A stretch of DNA of 8,226 nucleotides from an uncultured Polyangiaceae bacterium (GTDB lineage: Bacteria; Myxococcota_A; Polyangia; Polyangiales; Polyangiaceae): contig CALKVR010001217.1 of assembly GCA_938004815.1 (NCBI GenBank), forward strand, positions 1-8,226, given 5' to 3'. A program made the translations under genes and the position numbers. Below, piece by piece: positions 6,963 through 8,226 of this stretch. The notes below the pieces were generated by a model, which ran no database searches, was not told the origin of the DNA, and saw nothing but the letters and a program-made list of their open reading frames with translations. Position 1 is the stretch's first letter; each line of letters starts with the position of its first letter.

Positions 6963-7523
6963 CTACTCGATGCGACGGAAGACGTAAAACCCACGTGGCG
7001 AGTCGACCGGGCCCCCGACCTCACCGACGCCGAGCGAGAACAAGACCGCCTCGGCGGGCGCCTCGAGCACGCTCTGCTGGATCGATCCGGCGTTCTCGAA
7101 CCCCGAGTCGGCCCGCTCGAGCGCTCCCGCAAAATCTTTCTTCGCTTGTTCGGCGATCGAGGTCGCGAGCTTCGTCGCGTCTTCTTTCGAGCGCGCGTCG
7201 GCCGGCGCGCTCTGCGCGCCGCGGTACCAGATCAGCGCGACGCCGAAGATCACTTGTCGCGGCGCGCCCGATGCGAGCGGAGCCGCGTCGCCCTGCGCAG
7301 AGGCCGCGGGCTCGCCGGAGGAGGGGGCCGCGTCGTCGGCAGCGCGAGCCGGGTCTGCGCCGCCAACCGGAGACGCCGAGCCGCCGGCCGGCGCTTCGGA
7401 GACGACCGCCGGCGCGGTGACGGGTGGCGCCGACGCTGCCGACGTCGTTCGCCCGCGCACCACCACGTAAGCCGCCGCGCCCATCACGAAGAGGGCGAAA
7501 ACGATGGCGAGCGAACGTGTCAT
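6963..7523 (-). CDS. Membrane-anchored parvulin-like (PpiC-type) protein, probably catalytically degenerate
   Basis: A 186-residue protein with one N-terminal membrane segment (residues 5-22, LAIVFALFVMGAAAYVVV) after a short Met-Thr-Arg-Ser start. An Ala/Pro/Ser-rich linker (about 24-88) and a C-terminal domain of about 97 residues follow; the domain probably faces the periplasm. The domain follows the parvulin prolyl isomerase pattern: LIWYRGAQSAP (97-107) corresponds to the usual HILVxYKGAxxAP, RSKEDA (111-116) to RTKEEA, DFAGALE to the DFxxLA helix, and LFSLGVGEVGGPVDSPRGFYVF (161-182) to the closing FxLxxGEVSxPVxTxxGYHI. The two histidines normally present appear as Val95 and Tyr180, so isomerase activity is doubtful. 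The ATG at 7523 is preferred over 7574: the 17 extra codons have many A/T third bases, unlike the rest, although AGAAGG sits before 7574. The PHA-family gene follows 9 bases later. Confidence 0.72.
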   Translation of the reverse strand: MTRSLAIVFALFVMGAAAYVVVRGRTTSAASAPPVTAPAVVSEAPAGGSASPVGGADPARAADDAAPSSGEPAASAQGDAAPLASGAPRQVIFGVALIWYRGAQSAPADARSKEDATKLATSIAEQAKKDFAGALERADSGFENAGSIQQSVLEAPAEAVLFSLGVGEVGGPVDSPRGFYVFRRIE

Positions 7524-7533
7524 CGGAGCGACA

Positions 7534-7558
7534 TCGCGGTTACCACACTTTCGCGGTT
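7534..7558. promoter_or_regulatory. Direct repeat TCGCGGTT in divergent intergenic region
   Basis: TCGCGGTT occurs at 7534-7541 and 7551-7558, a 17-base period. The match extends to TCGCGGTT(A/G)CC in both copies. A weaker third copy (CATCGCGG) is at 7600-7607, repeating 7532-7539. The repeats lie in the 98-base spacer between the divergent parvulin-like and zinc-ribbon genes, where relatively AT-rich bases fit a promoter. Such tandem half-sites are often bound by response regulators, but no promoter boxes could be fixed. Confidence 0.35.
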
Positions 7559-7621
7559 GCCTCCTGCGAAGCATGTTACCTTCTGACCTCGGCCGATTTC
7601 ATCGCGGCCTTCTCAGCAAAC

Positions 7622-8226
7622 ATGGTCAAGGTCGAGTGCCACGGGTGCTCCGCGCCCTACCAGGTCGACGAGCGACGCATTCCGCCTGCCGGGCTGAAGA
7701 TGCGCTGCCCCAAGTGCGGCGCGAGCCTCCTCGTACAACGCCCCGGAGCAGAGGGCGGGGCCGCGCCTCCGCCCGGGCCGCCCGCCGCCCCTCCGCCGCG
7801 GCAAGCTGCGCCGGCGCCCGACTTCGGCGGCGTCGACCTCCCCGCGCCGGCCGCCCCCAGGCCGATGGCTCCGCCACGCGCCGCACCTCCTCCCCCACCC
7901 GCTCGCGGCGGTGGCGGCGGCGGGGGCGGCTTCGGCGAGATCGATCTCATGGTCGACCTCCCGAACCCCGACGCCGGTGGTGACGCAGGCGAGGTCGGGT
8001 TGCCAGTCGTGCCGGGCGGCTTCGGCGCTCACGCGCCCGACCCGGGCGGCATCGATCTGCCGGCCGCACGCAGCGGCGGTGCCGCGCCCGGCGGGGGCGG
8101 TGGGTTCGGGGTTCTCGACTTCGGCGGTGAAGCAGACATCGGCGGCGTCGATCTGCCGGCGACGCGCGGCGGGCCGCCGCCGGCGCCGTTCGGTGGTCCT
8201 CCGGCTCCTGCGCCGTTCGGTGAGGT
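7622..8226 (+). CDS. MJ0042-type zinc-ribbon protein with Pro/Gly-rich DLP-repeat tail (partial)
   Basis: The frame from ATG 7622 stays open to the right edge (201 whole codons). Residues 3-38 are a zinc ribbon: C6-H-G-C9 and C29-P-K-C32, with APYQVDERRIPPAGLKMRCP between them, the pattern of the MJ0042/zinc_ribbon family. The four cysteines should bind one zinc ion. The rest is low-complexity Pro, Ala and Gly, including eight consecutive Gly (96-103), and carries spaced motifs GGVDLPA (69-75), EIDLMVDLP (106-114), GGIDLPA (142-148) and GGVDLPA (174-180). Myxobacteria have many proteins with this N-terminal zinc ribbon and disordered linker, often ending in TPR, GYF, TonB-like or other domains; some, such as the gliding protein GltJ/AgmX, belong to motility machinery. 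The end that would define the role lies outside the window. No clear Shine-Dalgarno precedes the ATG. There is no signal peptide, so the N-terminus should be cytoplasmic. Confidence 0.9.
   Translation, partial: MVKVECHGCSAPYQVDERRIPPAGLKMRCPKCGASLLVQRPGAEGGAAPPPGPPAAPPPRQAAPAPDFGGVDLPAPAAPRPMAPPRAAPPPPPARGGGGGGGGFGEIDLMVDLPNPDAGGDAGEVGLPVVPGGFGAHAPDPGGIDLPAARSGGAAPGGGGGFGVLDFGGEADIGGVDLPATRGGPPPAPFGGPPAPAPFGE
7826..8161 (+). repeat. Degenerate in-frame repeat coding GG(V/I)DLPA
   Basis: Four in-frame copies encode an acidic-aliphatic-proline motif: 7826-7846, 7937-7963 (a diverged double copy, IDL then VDLP), 8045-8065 and 8141-8161. The third and fourth share GATCTGCCGGC at DNA level and differ in the preceding codon (ATC against GTC). 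The spacing is irregular (about 100 bases), so these are repeated linear motifs in a flexible chain, not a tandem fold. Confidence 0.6.

Noticed and set aside
7524..7574. A 17-residue extension of the parvulin-like protein from ATG 7574
   Set aside because: Many of its third codon positions are A/T, it carries the TCGCGGTT repeats, and the signal anchor is complete from 7523. AGAAGG before 7574 keeps this only a moderately firm rejection.
6924..7586. A 220-codon plus-strand frame opposite the parvulin-like gene
   Set aside because: Arg-rich mirror frame without domain or start signal; the minus strand shows a membrane anchor and parvulin pattern.
7591..7609. Inverted repeat GGCCGAT-TTC-ATCGCGGCC just before the zinc-ribbon gene
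   Set aside because: Only CGAT/ATCG pairs continuously and the outer pairs need a two-base bulge; too weak to call as an operator or hairpin.
7909..7932. GGC/GGT run that looks like a simple-sequence repeat
   Set aside because: It encodes eight glycines in frame within the disordered tail of the zinc-ribbon protein; mixed codons argue against a phase-variable tract.

Overview
The window is very GC-rich, with strongly GC-biased third codon positions, so most long open frames are antisense shadows of real genes. The gene types point to a myxobacterium or relative (Myxococcota): a very large cytoplasmic TPR protein, an acidic proline-rich partner, an MJ0042-type zinc-ribbon protein with a long Pro/Gly tail, and a membrane-anchored parvulin-like protein. 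The phylum is inferred from gene style. No rRNA, tRNA, CRISPR array, insertion sequence or phage gene was seen.

Layout. (1) Positions 1-5657, minus strand: a 1573-residue TPR protein (936-5657) is followed by an acidic, low-complexity protein. The second gene starts at a GTG overlapping the TPR stop by four bases (GTGA) and runs off the left edge (1-939). (2) Positions 5658-5787: a 130-base divergent promoter region with a perfect 9+1+9 palindrome. (3) 5788-6510, plus strand: a 240-residue glutathione S-transferase. (4) 6511-6662: a convergent intergenic region almost filled with inverted repeats, including two mutually exclusive pairings. (5) 6663-7523, minus strand: a two-gene unit with a membrane-anchored parvulin-like protein, then, 9 bases on, a small polyhydroxyalkanoic-acid-system family protein. 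(6) 7524-7621: a divergent spacer with an 8-base direct repeat. (7) 7622 to the right edge, plus strand: an N-terminal zinc ribbon followed by a Pro/Ala/Gly-rich tail with repeated GG(V/I)DLPA motifs.

How the genes may work together. The TPR gene and its overlapping partner look translationally coupled and may form a protein-protein interaction pair. The parvulin-like and PHA-family genes probably share a transcript. The GST looks like a stand-alone enzyme gene. Nothing here is a recognisable defence, secretion or biosynthetic system. The least-explained signals are the structured convergent intergenic region, the parvulin domain that appears to lack both conserved histidines, the T-hydrophobic motif series in the acidic protein, and the DLP motif series in the zinc-ribbon protein.
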